This document shows, piece after piece, positions 39,185 to 47,866 of a DNA stretch of 64,000 nt. The stretch's first letter is position 1, and every line of letters starts with the position of its first letter. The notes beneath the pieces were generated by a model. The model was not told the DNA's origin and made no database searches. It was given only the letters and a program-made list of their open reading frames with translations. Source of the DNA: Brevundimonas denitrificans (GTDB lineage Bacteria; Pseudomonadota; Alphaproteobacteria; Caulobacterales; Caulobacteraceae); NCBI RefSeq assembly GCF_030160755.1, contig NZ_BSOY01000003.1, positions 16,258-80,257 of the forward strand, given 5' to 3'. The translations under genes and the position numbers were made by a program.

Positions 39185-39580
39185 ATGTTCGATTCCGTCT
39201 CACGCTATCAGCCGCAGCTTCTCAGCGTCCTGCGCATCGTCTCCGGCCTGCTGCTTCTGCAGCATGGCACGGCCAAGGTTCTCGGGTTTCCCGCCGTCGA
39301 AGGCGTGCCGCCGCCGGGCCTGAGCCTCCCGGGGCTGTCGGGACCGTTTGAGCTGGTGCTTGGCCTGCTGCTGGCGCTCGGACTGTTTTCGCGCCCGGCC
39401 GCCTTCTTCGCCGCGGGCTTCTGCGCCGTCGGCTACTGGGCGATCCATGGAACACAGAACCTGTTCCCCATTCTCAACGGCGGAGAGCTGATCGCCCTCT
39501 ACTGCTTCGTCTTCCTGTATCTGACCGCCGCCGGCCCCGGGCCCTGGAGCCTGGACGCGGTCATGCGCAAAAGGGCCTAG
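39185..39580 (+). CDS. DoxX family membrane protein
   Basis: A 131-aa protein with four membrane helices (about 9-27, 48-66, 72-90 and 100-120) and the DoxX N-terminal pattern LLSVLRIVSGLLLLQHGTAKVLGF. AGAAGGAGGG precedes ATG 39185 at ideal spacing. DoxX proteins are thought to protect against oxidants or act as quinone/thiosulfate-related subunits. Its stop overlaps the convergent dioxygenase stop by 4 bp. A palindromic operator shared with that gene lies just upstream. Confidence 0.9.
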   Translation: MFDSVSRYQPQLLSVLRIVSGLLLLQHGTAKVLGFPAVEGVPPPGLSLPGLSGPFELVLGLLLALGLFSRPAAFFAAGFCAVGYWAIHGTQNLFPILNGGELIALYCFVFLYLTAAGPGPWSLDAVMRKRA

Positions 39581-40338
39581 GCCTGACCAATCCGCACGCC
39601 CGTCATCGAGATTGACCCCCCCTCGATGACATCGTTGAAGAAGCTCACCTCGTCGCCTGGCGCACGCTGGGCGGCGACGTAGAGCAGCGGTAGATAGTGT
39701 TCATCGGTCGGGACGCTCAGCCGGGCGTCCTCGGCCAGCCCGACCCAGTCGATCAGGGCGTCGTCGTCGCCGCGCAGCAGCGCCGCCTTGACCGCCTCAT
39801 TGAAGCCCGAGGCCCATGGATACGCCTCGCCGCCAGCCCGCTTCCAGGTGCGCAGATTGTGCACGAAGTCGCCCGAGCCTGCGATGATGATCCCCTTGTC
39901 CCGCAGCGGCGCCAGACGCTTCGCCAGGTCGTGATGGCCGCGCGCGTCGAGGCCGCGGTCCAGCGACAGCTGAACCACGGGGACGTCCGCCTGGGGCCAG
40001 ACATGGGCCAGCACCGACCAGGTTCCGTGATCGAGGCCCCACTGCGTCGTCGGCGTCGCCCCGGTCAGTTCCGAGACCCGCGCCGCCAGCCCGGGCGATC
40101 CCGGCGCCGGGTACTGCATCGCATGCAGTTCATCCGGGAAACCGCCGAAATCATGGATGGTTTCCGGGGTCGCCTGGGCCGTCACAGCCGGTCCGCTGGT
40201 TTCCCAATGGGCCGAGACCATGACCACGCCCTTCGGCTTGCCGACCGCCTCGCCCAGCGCACGCCAGGCGTCGGCGTAGGGGCCGCCGAGGGCGTTCATC
40301 GGCGAACCGTGGCCGAAGAAGATCGCGGGCTGGCGCAT
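39577..40338 (-). CDS. DODA-type extradiol aromatic ring-opening dioxygenase
   Basis: A 253-aa LigB-fold enzyme like E. coli YgiD (4,5-DOPA dioxygenase). Likely metal-site histidines are H10 (FFGHGSPM), H44 (SAHWET) and H104 (LDHGTW), with later ones in GSGDFVHNL and DEHYLPLL. In vivo substrates of this group are uncertain; catechol-like compounds are likely. It runs toward doxX, and its start is 22 bp from a palindrome identical in its core to that before doxX, so both are probably controlled by one repressor. Confidence 0.92.
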   Translation of the reverse strand: MRQPAIFFGHGSPMNALGGPYADAWRALGEAVGKPKGVVMVSAHWETSGPAVTAQATPETIHDFGGFPDELHAMQYPAPGSPGLAARVSELTGATPTTQWGLDHGTWSVLAHVWPQADVPVVQLSLDRGLDARGHHDLAKRLAPLRDKGIIIAGSGDFVHNLRTWKRAGGEAYPWASGFNEAVKAALLRGDDDALIDWVGLAEDARLSVPTDEHYLPLLYVAAQRAPGDEVSFFNDVIEGGSISMTGVRIGQA

Positions 40339-40360
40339 CAGGGCTCACTCCGATTCATTA

Positions 40361-40377
40361 GAAACAGTATCTGTTTC
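40361..40377. promoter_or_regulatory. Palindromic operator upstream of the dioxygenase gene
   Basis: GAAACAG-TAT-CTGTTTC lies 22 bp before the dioxygenase start. The two 7-bp arms are the same as those of the doxX palindrome at 39138-39158; only the 3-bp centre differs. Confidence 0.8.
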
Positions 40378-40409
40378 CAATATGAGCTGTGCGGACGTCG
40401 CCGCAAGGC

Positions 40410-40877
40410 TCAGGCGCCGATCCGGGGACCGATCGGACAGACGCGGTCGTAGAAGGCCGGGTCCGCGGGCGCCGGCTGGCCGCGCGTCAGGCGGAAGCGG
40501 TGTTCGACCACCATGGCCTGCTGTTCGATGTTCAGCCCGCCCCAGTCGCAGTCCACGCCGATGGGGTATTCATAGGACGCCGGCCGATCGCCCGCGCGAA
40601 TCTTGCCGGTCAGCAGATTGACCCCCTGCTGCGCCTGCCAGACGTGGGTCAGCTCGTGGATCAGCATGGCCTGAAGCCGCAGGGGCGCCGCGGCGAGGTC
40701 CGGCGGCAGGGTCTGTTTCGGCCAGACGATCCAGTCGCGACCGAACCATCGTCCCGGGACGAAGGCCCGATCGAACGGCCAGGGCGCGGGCAGGAAACGG
40801 ATGGAGTCGAGGATGAGCGCCTCTCCGAAGGCCCCGACCGCCAGAGCCCGCTCGCCGTCGGTCAGTCGCCGGATCAC
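40410..40877 (-). CDS. HExxH-motif protein (vgr-related, DUF4157-like)
   Basis: A 155-aa protein starting at GTG 40877, which overlaps the VanY-like gene stop as GTGA. The zinc-protease motif HELTH lies in MLIHELTHVWQAQQG (about 79-93). It resembles small proteins labelled vgr-related in Caulobacterales and Sphingomonadales, with the IEQQAMVVEHRFRLTRG helix near the end. No signal peptide is seen. Whether it is an active protease is not known. Coupling to a peptidoglycan peptidase gene suggests an envelope role. Confidence 0.75.
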   Translation of the reverse strand: MIRRLTDGERALAVGAFGEALILDSIRFLPAPWPFDRAFVPGRWFGRDWIVWPKQTLPPDLAAAPLRLQAMLIHELTHVWQAQQGVNLLTGKIRAGDRPASYEYPIGVDCDWGGLNIEQQAMVVEHRFRLTRGQPAPADPAFYDRVCPIGPRIGA

Positions 40878-41752
40878 GATGGCGGCGGGGGCCCGGCATA
40901 ACCGCCGACCGGGCTGACCCACTCCCAATGCCAGGGTTCGAAGGCGTAGGGCACGAAGCCGAACCGCCCGGCGTTCCTGACCAGCCAGCGATAGGTCGCG
41001 CCGCGGCTCATGTGCAGGCGGCTGGGCGGCGAGGTGTTGTCGACGCCGAGGCCGACGACCTGGCCGACATAGAGGTCGACCGCCGTCCCGGTCCTGTGGG
41101 GGGAACACACCGCGCGCCGCAGGCCGTCGCAATTGCCGGACGCCGCGCAGCGGGCGGCGTCGGCCTCGGGGTCCCGGAAACCGGAGAAGATCTGAAGCAG
41201 TTCCGGATCATTGGCGACCTCCGGAACCTCGGCCCGGGCGGCGGCGACCATCCGGCGGTAGGCCTCCAGCACGTCGCGCCGCAGCAGGCGGGTCAGGCGG
41301 TCGGCATGCTCCTCGGACGCGACCAGATAGCCCAGCTGGTACAGGGGCGGCGGGTCGGGACAGGGCTCGTCGCGGACCCGCGCCATGATGAAGGGCCGCC
41401 GCTCCTGCCACAGGCCCCGGAAGATCTGGAAGGTGGCCGGGTCGAAGATGCCTGTGGACGGCAGTTGGTGCGCGGTCTGGAAATCGGCCAGGCGGCGGGC
41501 GAAGACCGGGGAGTTGGCGGCGCACCCGGTGCCCAGCTCCTGCTGCATCAGCGGGACATAGGTCTCCCACCCCCATTCGGTCGAACCGAACGGCGCCCAT
41601 TCCAGCGAGTGCAGGGAGATGCCGTTGGCCAGGGCGGGGCCGCCGAAGTCCTCGATCTGGCGGTCGCAGAACTCGGCCTGCGCCTTCGCCGGCCCGGCGA
41701 CCAGCACGGTCGCGAGGGCGCCGATCAGCAGCAGGAACAGGCGCAACAGCAT
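40874..41752 (-). CDS. Secreted VanY/M15-type D,D-carboxypeptidase-like protein with PG-binding region
   Basis: A 292-aa exported protein. Signal peptide 1-24 (cleavage after GPAKA). A peptidoglycan-binding-like helix set (about 65-118, FARRLADFQTAHQLPSTGIFD) precedes the M15 peptidase core. The zinc-site residues are H219 and D226 in SPHRTGTAVDL and H275 in EPWHWEWV. Four to six cysteines may form disulfides. It probably trims D-Ala from muropeptides in the periplasm. ATG 41752 is used; the longer frame is antisense noise. Confidence 0.86.
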   Translation of the reverse strand: MLLRLFLLLIGALATVLVAGPAKAQAEFCDRQIEDFGGPALANGISLHSLEWAPFGSTEWGWETYVPLMQQELGTGCAANSPVFARRLADFQTAHQLPSTGIFDPATFQIFRGLWQERRPFIMARVRDEPCPDPPPLYQLGYLVASEEHADRLTRLLRRDVLEAYRRMVAAARAEVPEVANDPELLQIFSGFRDPEADAARCAASGNCDGLRRAVCSPHRTGTAVDLYVGQVVGLGVDNTSPPSRLHMSRGATYRWLVRNAGRFGFVPYAFEPWHWEWVSPVGGYAGPPPPS

Positions 41753-41894
41753 GGCGGAAGCTGACCCTGTCTCTGTGTTCGCCGCAAGGCCCTTCACGCC
41801 GGGCCAGAATGGGGAGCCGACGCCTCGCGCGGCGCGCGCAAAGTCGGCATGGTGAAGGGACGGCCGACTCAGGGCCGGACCGCCGGACGCACCC

Positions 41895-43277
41895 ATGACC
41901 GACGCCGCCCCGACTGCGCCTGCAACCGCCGCCCCGGCGCGCCGATCCAACGCCATTCTCGCCGCCTTCTCCGGCCCGTGCCTCCCGCTGGCGGCCTTCG
42001 GCGTGGCCCTGCCGGTGACCCTGCCCGAGTTCTACGCGACCTATGTCGGGCTGGAGCTGGGGGTGGTCGCGGCGGTCTTCATGGCCGTGCGGCTGATCGA
42101 CATCGTCTTCGACCCCTTCATCGGCTGGGGCATGGACAAGACGAAGACGAAATGGGGCCGCTATCGCCCCTGGATGGCGATCTCGACGCCGATCCTGATG
42201 CTGTCGGCCCTGATGATGTTTGTGGTGGTCCAGCCGGGTGCCGGCGCGGCCTATCTCTTCGGCTGGTTGCTGGTCCTCTATCTCGGCTTTTCGATCGGCA
42301 CCCTGGGCCAGCTGGGCTGGGCCTCGGTCCTCGCCCCGCAATACGACCAGCGCAGCCGGGTCTACGGCTGGTGGCAGGTGTTCAACATCATCGGCGTGAT
42401 CCTGATCCTGATCCTGCCGACCGTGGTGGTGAAGACCGGCCTCGGCGACTACGCCGCCGGGGTGCGCATCATGGGCTGGGCCATCATGATCGCCCTGCCC
42501 GTCACCATCGGCCTGGCCATGTTCGTCGTGCCCGAGCCGGTCAACGCCGGCGCCGCCCCGCATGGAGGCCCCAAGGCCTACCTCGGCCTGTTCGGCAAGA
42601 AGACGGTGCGCAAGCTGCTCTTCGCCGACCTGCTGCTGGGCGTGGCCCCGGGCATCACCGGCGCCCTGCTGTTCTTCTTCTTCGGCCAGATCAAGGGTTA
42701 CGACCACACCGAGGCGTCGCTGTTCATGCTGTTCTACTTCGTCGCCGGACTGGTCGGGGCGCCGTTCTGGGCCTGGCTGGCGACGAAGATCGGCAAGGAC
42801 AAGGCGCTGGCGACGGCCAGCCTGGTCTTCGCGGCCTTCTACATCGGCGCGACCCTGGTCCCGGGCGGCAATTTCGCCCTGACCGCCGCCGCCATGTTCA
42901 TCGCCGGCCTGCCCTATGCGGCAGGCCTGTTCCTGCTGCGGGCCATGATGGCCGACGCCGGCGACGAGATCCGGCTGGAGACGGGCGTCGATCGCACCGG
43001 CCTGATGTTCTCCATCCTGTCGGCCACGACCAAGATCGGCCACGTCGTGGCGTTGATCCCCTATCTGATCCTGCAATGGGTCGGTTTCCGCGCCATTCCG
43101 GGGGTTGAAGGCAACAGCGAGGGCTCGCTGCTGACGCTGCAGATCCTGTTCATCCTCGTGCCCGGCCTGCTGCTCGCGGCGGCGGCTCTGGTGCTGAAGG
43201 GCTATCCCCTGACGCCCGCGCGGCATGACGAGATTCGCAAGGCGCTGGAACAACGCGACGGCGCGGCCGCGGCATGA
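41895..43277 (+). CDS. MFS transporter, GPH (MelB-like) sugar:cation symporter family
   Basis: A 460-aa membrane protein with twelve predicted helices. The GPH signature is seen after helix 2: RLIDIVFDPFIGWGMDKTKTKWGRYRPWM, where the Asp residues bind the coupling cation. Sequence around SVLAPQYDQRSRVYGWWQVFN is also typical. The substrate is probably a glycoside or related compound but cannot be read. ATG 41895 has no strong ribosome site. The stop overlaps the mazG ATG as ATGA. Confidence 0.88.
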   Translation: MTDAAPTAPATAAPARRSNAILAAFSGPCLPLAAFGVALPVTLPEFYATYVGLELGVVAAVFMAVRLIDIVFDPFIGWGMDKTKTKWGRYRPWMAISTPILMLSALMMFVVVQPGAGAAYLFGWLLVLYLGFSIGTLGQLGWASVLAPQYDQRSRVYGWWQVFNIIGVILILILPTVVVKTGLGDYAAGVRIMGWAIMIALPVTIGLAMFVVPEPVNAGAAPHGGPKAYLGLFGKKTVRKLLFADLLLGVAPGITGALLFFFFGQIKGYDHTEASLFMLFYFVAGLVGAPFWAWLATKIGKDKALATASLVFAAFYIGATLVPGGNFALTAAAMFIAGLPYAAGLFLLRAMMADAGDEIRLETGVDRTGLMFSILSATTKIGHVVALIPYLILQWVGFRAIPGVEGNSEGSLLTLQILFILVPGLLLAAAALVLKGYPLTPARHDEIRKALEQRDGAAAA

Positions 43278-44059
43278 GGCCCATAGACCGCCTGATCGGC
43301 ATCATGGCCCGGCTGCGCGACCCCGTCGGCGGCTGTCCCTGGGACGTGGAGCAGACCTTCGCCACCATCGCCCCCTATACGCTGGAGGAGGCCTATGAGG
43401 TCGCCGACGCCATCGAGCGCGGCGACATGGACGAACTGAAGTCCGAGCTCGGCGACCTGCTGTTCCAGACCGTCTTCCACGCCCGCATGGCCGAGGAACA
43501 GGGGCTGTTCGCCTTCGACGACGTGGCGAACGCCATCGCCGACAAGCTGGAGCGCCGACATCCGCACGTGTTCGGCGACGAGGCGGCCAAGCCCGACGGC
43601 GCGGCCCAGAAGGCGCGCTGGGAGGACATCAAGGCGGCCGAACGCAAGGACAAGGAACAGCACGGGGTGCTGGACGATGTGCCGGTCGGCCTGCCGGCGT
43701 TGGCGCGCGCGGCGAAATTGACCAAGCGCGCCGCCCGCGTCGGCTTCGACTGGCCCTCGACCGACGAGGTGTTCGACAAGCTGGACGAGGAGGTCGCCGA
43801 GTTGCGCGTCGAGATCGCCGCCGGCGATCTGGACAAGGCCCGCGACGAGGTCGGGGACCTGCTGTTCGTGGTGGCTAATCTGGCGCGGAAGCTTGGGGTG
43901 GAGCCGGAGGACGCCCTGCGTGGGGCGAATGCGAAATTCGTCCGGCGGTTCGGGTTCATCGAGGCGGAGCTGGCGAAGGACGGGCGGTCGCCTGACCAGT
44001 CGGACCTGGCCGAGATGGACGGGCTGTGGGACGCGGCGAAGGCGGCGGAGCGGGCGTGA
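43274..44059 (+). CDS. mazG: Nucleoside triphosphate pyrophosphohydrolase MazG
   Basis: A 261-aa all-alpha NTP-PPase with two MazG domains. The N-terminal one has GGCPWDVEQTFATIAPYTLEEAYEVADAI and ELGDLLFQ, with the ExxE and ExxD metal-binding helices, and the second repeats EEVAELRVEIA and DEVGDLLFVVANLAR. It removes non-canonical dNTPs and can influence ppGpp-related growth control. The start is coupled to the MFS gene by a 4-bp overlap, and the stop is 6 bp from the convergent HWE kinase. Confidence 0.96.
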   Translation: MRPIDRLIGIMARLRDPVGGCPWDVEQTFATIAPYTLEEAYEVADAIERGDMDELKSELGDLLFQTVFHARMAEEQGLFAFDDVANAIADKLERRHPHVFGDEAAKPDGAAQKARWEDIKAAERKDKEQHGVLDDVPVGLPALARAAKLTKRAARVGFDWPSTDEVFDKLDEEVAELRVEIAAGDLDKARDEVGDLLFVVANLARKLGVEPEDALRGANAKFVRRFGFIEAELAKDGRSPDQSDLAEMDGLWDAAKAAERA

Positions 44060-44065
44060 CGCCCG

Positions 44066-45064
44066 CTACTGCGCGATCTTTTCCTTGTTGATCCGCAGGC
44101 GGACCACCAGCCCCTGCTCGGCCCAGTCGCGTTCGATGGAGCCGTCCAGCTGGCGGGCCATGGCTCGCGCCACCATCTGGCTGCCGTAGCCGCCCGGTCC
44201 CTTGGGCGGTTGCACCGGCGGCCCGCCCTGTTCCGTCCAGGCGATCACCAGTTCGGCGTCATGCGCCGAACAGGAGACGTCGAGGGTCCCGGCCTCGGCC
44301 GACAGGGCGCCGTATTTGAGCGAATTGGTCGCCAGTTCGTGGACGATCAGGGCCAGGGCGTTGGCCGCCTGTTCGCCCACGCCCATGCGCGGCACCGACA
44401 CCCGGATGCGGCCGCTGAAGGCGCCGAGATCGTCATAGGGGGCCAGCAGGACGGACAGGAGGTCCCCCAGCAGCGCCTTGCCTTCCTCGCCCGGTAGCGG
44501 GCGGACGAGGTCGTGGGCGCGGCCGAGGGCGGTCAGGCGCTGGGTCAGCTCGCGGGCCATGTCGGTGGTCGAATCCACCGACCGCGAGGTGATGGCGGTC
44601 AGGCCCGAGGCAATGGCCAGCAGGTTCTTGACCCGGTGGCTCATCTCGCCGGCGAGCAGTTCGTGGCCTTCCTCGGCCTGTTTACGGCCGGTCACATCGA
44701 TGAAGATGCCGAACATCTTGCGGCTGACCATGCCGAGGTCGTCGCCCTGGCCGCGCGCCGAGATCCAGCGGACGTCGCCCTCGACCAGGATGCGGAAGTC
44801 GATCTCATAGGGCCCCACCACCGCGCGGGTGGCGGCGAAGGCGGCCCGCACCCGGTCCCGGTCCGCCGGATGGATGTGGGACGAAAGATCCTCGAAGGTG
44901 ACGTGCGGCTTGACCGCCATGCCCCAGAGCCCGAAGGCGGCAGCGTCCATGGCGAAGGTGTCGTCGTCGACGTTCCATGACCACAGGGCGACCCCGGCGG
45001 CCTCGAGCCCCCGTTGCAGATTGCCGGCGTCCCAGGTCGGCGCCCCAGCTTTCGTCTTCGGCAT
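44066..45064 (-). CDS. PAS-HWE sensor histidine kinase
   Basis: A 332-aa soluble kinase. A PAS domain (about 15-128) ends in the GIFIDVTGRKQAEE motif. The HWE_HK domain follows, with phosphoacceptor H143 in EMSHRVKNLLA, the N-box VHELATNSLKYGALS (about 241-255) and the WxE of the HWE name at W276-E278. There is no membrane segment, so it senses an internal signal. There is no partner regulator next to it. HWE kinases in this group often feed the general stress response or act on orphan regulators. Confidence 0.93.
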   Translation of the reverse strand: MPKTKAGAPTWDAGNLQRGLEAAGVALWSWNVDDDTFAMDAAAFGLWGMAVKPHVTFEDLSSHIHPADRDRVRAAFAATRAVVGPYEIDFRILVEGDVRWISARGQGDDLGMVSRKMFGIFIDVTGRKQAEEGHELLAGEMSHRVKNLLAIASGLTAITSRSVDSTTDMARELTQRLTALGRAHDLVRPLPGEEGKALLGDLLSVLLAPYDDLGAFSGRIRVSVPRMGVGEQAANALALIVHELATNSLKYGALSAEAGTLDVSCSAHDAELVIAWTEQGGPPVQPPKGPGGYGSQMVARAMARQLDGSIERDWAEQGLVVRLRINKEKIAQ

Positions 45065-45158
45065 GCAAGGGGTCCAGGCTCAACGGGGCCGCGCGAATCC
45101 GCGCGCCCACCCGTGAGCGGATCATCCTAACACAGGGTGCGGTTCGCCGCGCCCGCTC

Positions 45159-46580
45159 TTATCCGGCCGCGGAAAACTGCCGCTCGAACCGCCCGAGGGC
45201 CGCTGGGTGCAGGCGCACGGTCACATGCGTCCGGCCCGCGTCGTCCGTTTCGCGGCCGGTGACGCGGCCGTTCTCGTACAGCCAGGCCAGCGCCTCGCCC
45301 TGTGAGGGCGACAGCACCAGTTCCGTCTCCGGGTCGTCGTCGATCAGGCGGGCGATGGTCTCGCGCAGGGGTTCGATCCCCTCCCCGGTCCAGGCCGAGA
45401 CCGCGACTGCCTTGCCGTCGCGGGACAGGCGTTCGGCCTGGCCCAGCACGGCCTCGCGGACGTCCTCGTCAAGCAGGTCGATCTTGTTCCAGACTTCCAG
45501 CACCCGGCGGGTCTTGCCCTCGGGCGTCTCGATCTGTTTCAGCACCGCCTCGACGTCCTTCGCCTGGGCCTCGCTGTCGGGTGAGGCGATGTCGCGGACG
45601 TGCAGGATCAGGTCAGCCTCGCCCACCTCCTCCAGCGTGGCGCGGAAGCTCTCGACCAGTTCGTGCGGCAGGTCGGAGATGAAGCCGACGGTGTCGGCCA
45701 CGATGGCCGGCCGGCCCTGCGGCAGGCGGATCGTGCGCTGGGTGGTGTCGAGGGTGGCGAACAGCAGGTCCTTGGCCACCACGTCCGAACCGGTCAGCCG
45801 GTTGAACAGGGTCGACTTGCCGGCGTTGGTGTAGCCGACCAGGGCGATGGTCGGGAACGGCACCTTCTGGCGCTGCTTGCGGTGCAGGCCACGGGTGCGG
45901 CGCACCTCGTCCAGCTCGACCTTCAGCTTGACGATGCGGTCGGCGATCAGGCGGCGGTCGAGCTCGATCTGGGTCTCGCCGGGGCCGCCGGTCGAGCCGG
46001 TGCCGCCGCGCTGGCGTTCCAGGTGGGTCCAGGTGCGGACGAGGCGCGACTTCTCATAGTCCAGCCGGGCCAGTTCGACCTGCAGCCGGCCCTCCTTGGT
46101 CCGCGCGCGGCGGCCGAAGATCTCGAGGATCAGGCCGGTGCGGTCGATGACCTTGCAGTCCCAGGCCTTCTCAAGATTGCGCTGCTGCACCGGCGAGAGG
46201 GCGTCGTCGATGACCACCGCCTCGGCCTCGGCGGCGCGTACCAGGGCGGCCAGCTCCTCGACCTTGCCCGAGCCGAACAGGGTGGCGGGGGTGACCTTGC
46301 GGATGCGCACGATCTCCTCGCCGCGCACGTCGAGGTCGAGGGCGCGGGCGAGGCCGACGGCCTCTTCCAGACGTTCGACGGACTGGCGCGAACTTTCGCC
46401 GGCGCCGGAATCGGAGCGTTCCGGATGGATGACGACGGCCCGGATCAGGGGGACGGCGTGGTCGATGTGTTTGGCAGTCAGGTGTCGGACTTTCTTTGCG
46501 CCGTCATCTCCGGGCTTGCCCGGAGGATCGGATGTTGGGGTGCTGATCGACAGATAGGAAGTCGACGGCCGTTGGGCCAT
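45159..46580 (-). CDS. hflX: GTPase HflX
   Basis: A 473-aa ribosome-associated GTPase. It has the HflX domain (FGSGKVEELAALV and RTGLILEIFGRRARTKEG), the glycine-rich linker GGTGSTGGPGETQIE, and a G domain with G1 VGYTNAGKST, G3 DTVGF and G4 NKID. It rescues stalled or heat-stressed ribosomes. ATG 46580 is the first usual start, but the first about 35 residues are encoded by a palindromic REP-like unit and are unlike other HflX proteins. No ATG, GTG or TTG occurs between there and RAVVIHP. Confidence 0.93.
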   Translation of the reverse strand: MAQRPSTSYLSISTPTSDPPGKPGDDGAKKVRHLTAKHIDHAVPLIRAVVIHPERSDSGAGESSRQSVERLEEAVGLARALDLDVRGEEIVRIRKVTPATLFGSGKVEELAALVRAAEAEAVVIDDALSPVQQRNLEKAWDCKVIDRTGLILEIFGRRARTKEGRLQVELARLDYEKSRLVRTWTHLERQRGGTGSTGGPGETQIELDRRLIADRIVKLKVELDEVRRTRGLHRKQRQKVPFPTIALVGYTNAGKSTLFNRLTGSDVVAKDLLFATLDTTQRTIRLPQGRPAIVADTVGFISDLPHELVESFRATLEEVGEADLILHVRDIASPDSEAQAKDVEAVLKQIETPEGKTRRVLEVWNKIDLLDEDVREAVLGQAERLSRDGKAVAVSAWTGEGIEPLRETIARLIDDDPETELVLSPSQGEALAWLYENGRVTGRETDDAGRTHVTVRLHPAALGRFERQFSAAG

Positions 46581-46633
46581 CCCTGAGACACAGGCACACA
46601 ACGTCCGGCCCCCGGGTCATGCCCGGGGGTGAC
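46503..46633. repeat. Inverted pair of REP-like palindromes around the hflX start
   Basis: Unit 1 (46503-46536, plus) reads GTCATCTCCGGGCTTG then CCCGGAGGATCGGATG. Unit 2 (46601-46633) is the same type on the minus strand: GTCACCCCCGGGCATGA then CCCGGGGGCCGGACG. Each forms an 8-bp hairpin (46508-46515 with 46518-46525; 46609-46616 with 46622-46629). The pair points toward each other across about 64 bp that contain the hflX ATG, between hfq and hflX. Confidence 0.75.
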
Positions 46634-46648
46634 GCGTCGAGGAAGCGA

Positions 46649-46894
46649 TCAGTCCTCGTCCGCTTCCGGCTCGTACAGTTGCACGGGCGCGGACGGCATG
46701 ATGGTCGAGATGGCGTGCTTGTAGACCAGCTGCGACTGGCCATCACGGCGCAGCAGCACACAGAAGTTGTCGAACCAGGTCACGATGCCCTGCAGCTTGA
46801 CGCCATTGACCAGGAAGATGGTCAGCGGCGTCTTGGTCTTGCGGACGCTGTTGAGGAAGGTGTCCTGAAGGTTCTTGGACTTGTCTTGCGACAT
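46649..46894 (-). CDS. hfq: RNA chaperone Hfq
   Basis: An 81-aa Sm-like protein that pairs small RNAs with messages. Features are the N-terminal [15 protein letters not shown] helix, Sm1 with [20 protein letters not shown], and the Sm2 motif YKHAISTI. The acidic C-terminal tail is short, as in other alphaproteobacteria. It lies downstream of the PLP aminotransferase and upstream of hflX on the same strand, a variant of the common hfq-hflX order. The 108 bp before it may contain an hfq promoter. Confidence 0.98.
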   Translation of the reverse strand: MSQDKSKNLQDTFLNSVRKTKTPLTIFLVNGVKLQGIVTWFDNFCVLLRRDGQSQLVYKHAISTIMPSAPVQLYEPEADED

Positions 46895-47002
46895 GGCAGG
46901 TTCAGCCTGTTCTTGCTTGTTCTCCGGCCGAGGGAGCGGCGCGGGGCTGGATCGGATGTCCGGCCCGGCACCTTAGCCACCGCCCGCGCGGGGCCGCAAC
47001 GC

Positions 47003-47866
47003 CTAGATGGCGTCGCGCATCGCCCGATCAAGATACAGGGCGCGCAGCCGGGTCGCGATCGGGCCGGGCTTGCCGTCGCCGATCTTGACCCCGTCGATGG
47101 AGGTCGCCGGCATGACGAAGCCGCTGGCCGAGGTGTAGAAGGCCTCCTTCGCGCGCTTGGCTTCGTCGACGCTGAAGGCCCGCTCTTCCAGCTCGAGCCC
47201 CTCGTCGGCGATCAGGGCCATCACCGCCGCGCGGGTGATGCCCTGCAGGATATTGGCCTGCGCATCCCGCGTCCGCAGCTTGCCGTGCTCATCGACGATC
47301 CAGGCGTTGGTGGACGAGCCCTCAGTGACCAGTCCCATCTCGTCGACCATCCAGGCCTCGGCCGCGCCGCGTTCCTTGGCGGCCTGTTTGGCCAGGACAT
47401 TGGGCAGGAGCCCCACCGTCTTGATGTCGCAGCGCCCCCAGCGGATGTCCGGATGGGTGATCACGGCCACGCCCTTCTTCGCGCTGGCGTCGCCTTTCGA
47501 GAGCGGCAATGAGCGGGCGGTGACGACGACGCTGGGCGCGGTGCCCTCGGGCGGGAACGGATGGTCGCGGCGGGCCGTGCCGCGCGTGACCTGCAGATAG
47601 ACCAGCCCCTCGCGCACCCGGTTGCGACGCACCGTCTCGTTCAGCACCCGGCCGAGGGCCTCGCGCGTCATCGGGATGTCGATGCGCAGTTCGTTCAGGC
47701 TGCGGTGCAGACGGGTCATGTGGCCGTCGAAATCGGCCAGCCGGCCGTCGAACACGGACCAGACCTCATAGACGCCGTCGGCGAACTGGAAGCCGCGATC
47801 CTCGACATGGATCACGGCCTGACCGTGCGGCCGGTACTGGCCGTTGACATAGGCGACGCGACTCAT
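47003..47866 (-). CDS. D-amino-acid aminotransferase (PLP class IV)
   Basis: A 287-aa fold-type IV aminotransferase. The PLP lysine is K149 in RCDIKTVGLLPNVLAKQ. The beginning GQAVIHVEDRGFQFADGVYEV and the SSTNAWIVDEHG and LQGITR motifs match D-alanine aminotransferase (Dat). It could supply D-Ala or D-Glu for cell wall or act on other D-amino acids; branched-chain or 4-amino-4-deoxychorismate activity is less likely. ATG 47866 overlaps the ntrX stop as ATGA, an unusual position between ntrX and hfq. Confidence 0.9.
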   Translation of the reverse strand: MSRVAYVNGQYRPHGQAVIHVEDRGFQFADGVYEVWSVFDGRLADFDGHMTRLHRSLNELRIDIPMTREALGRVLNETVRRNRVREGLVYLQVTRGTARRDHPFPPEGTAPSVVVTARSLPLSKGDASAKKGVAVITHPDIRWGRCDIKTVGLLPNVLAKQAAKERGAAEAWMVDEMGLVTEGSSTNAWIVDEHGKLRTRDAQANILQGITRAAVMALIADEGLELEERAFSVDEAKRAKEAFYTSASGFVMPATSIDGVKIGDGKPGPIATRLRALYLDRAMRDAI

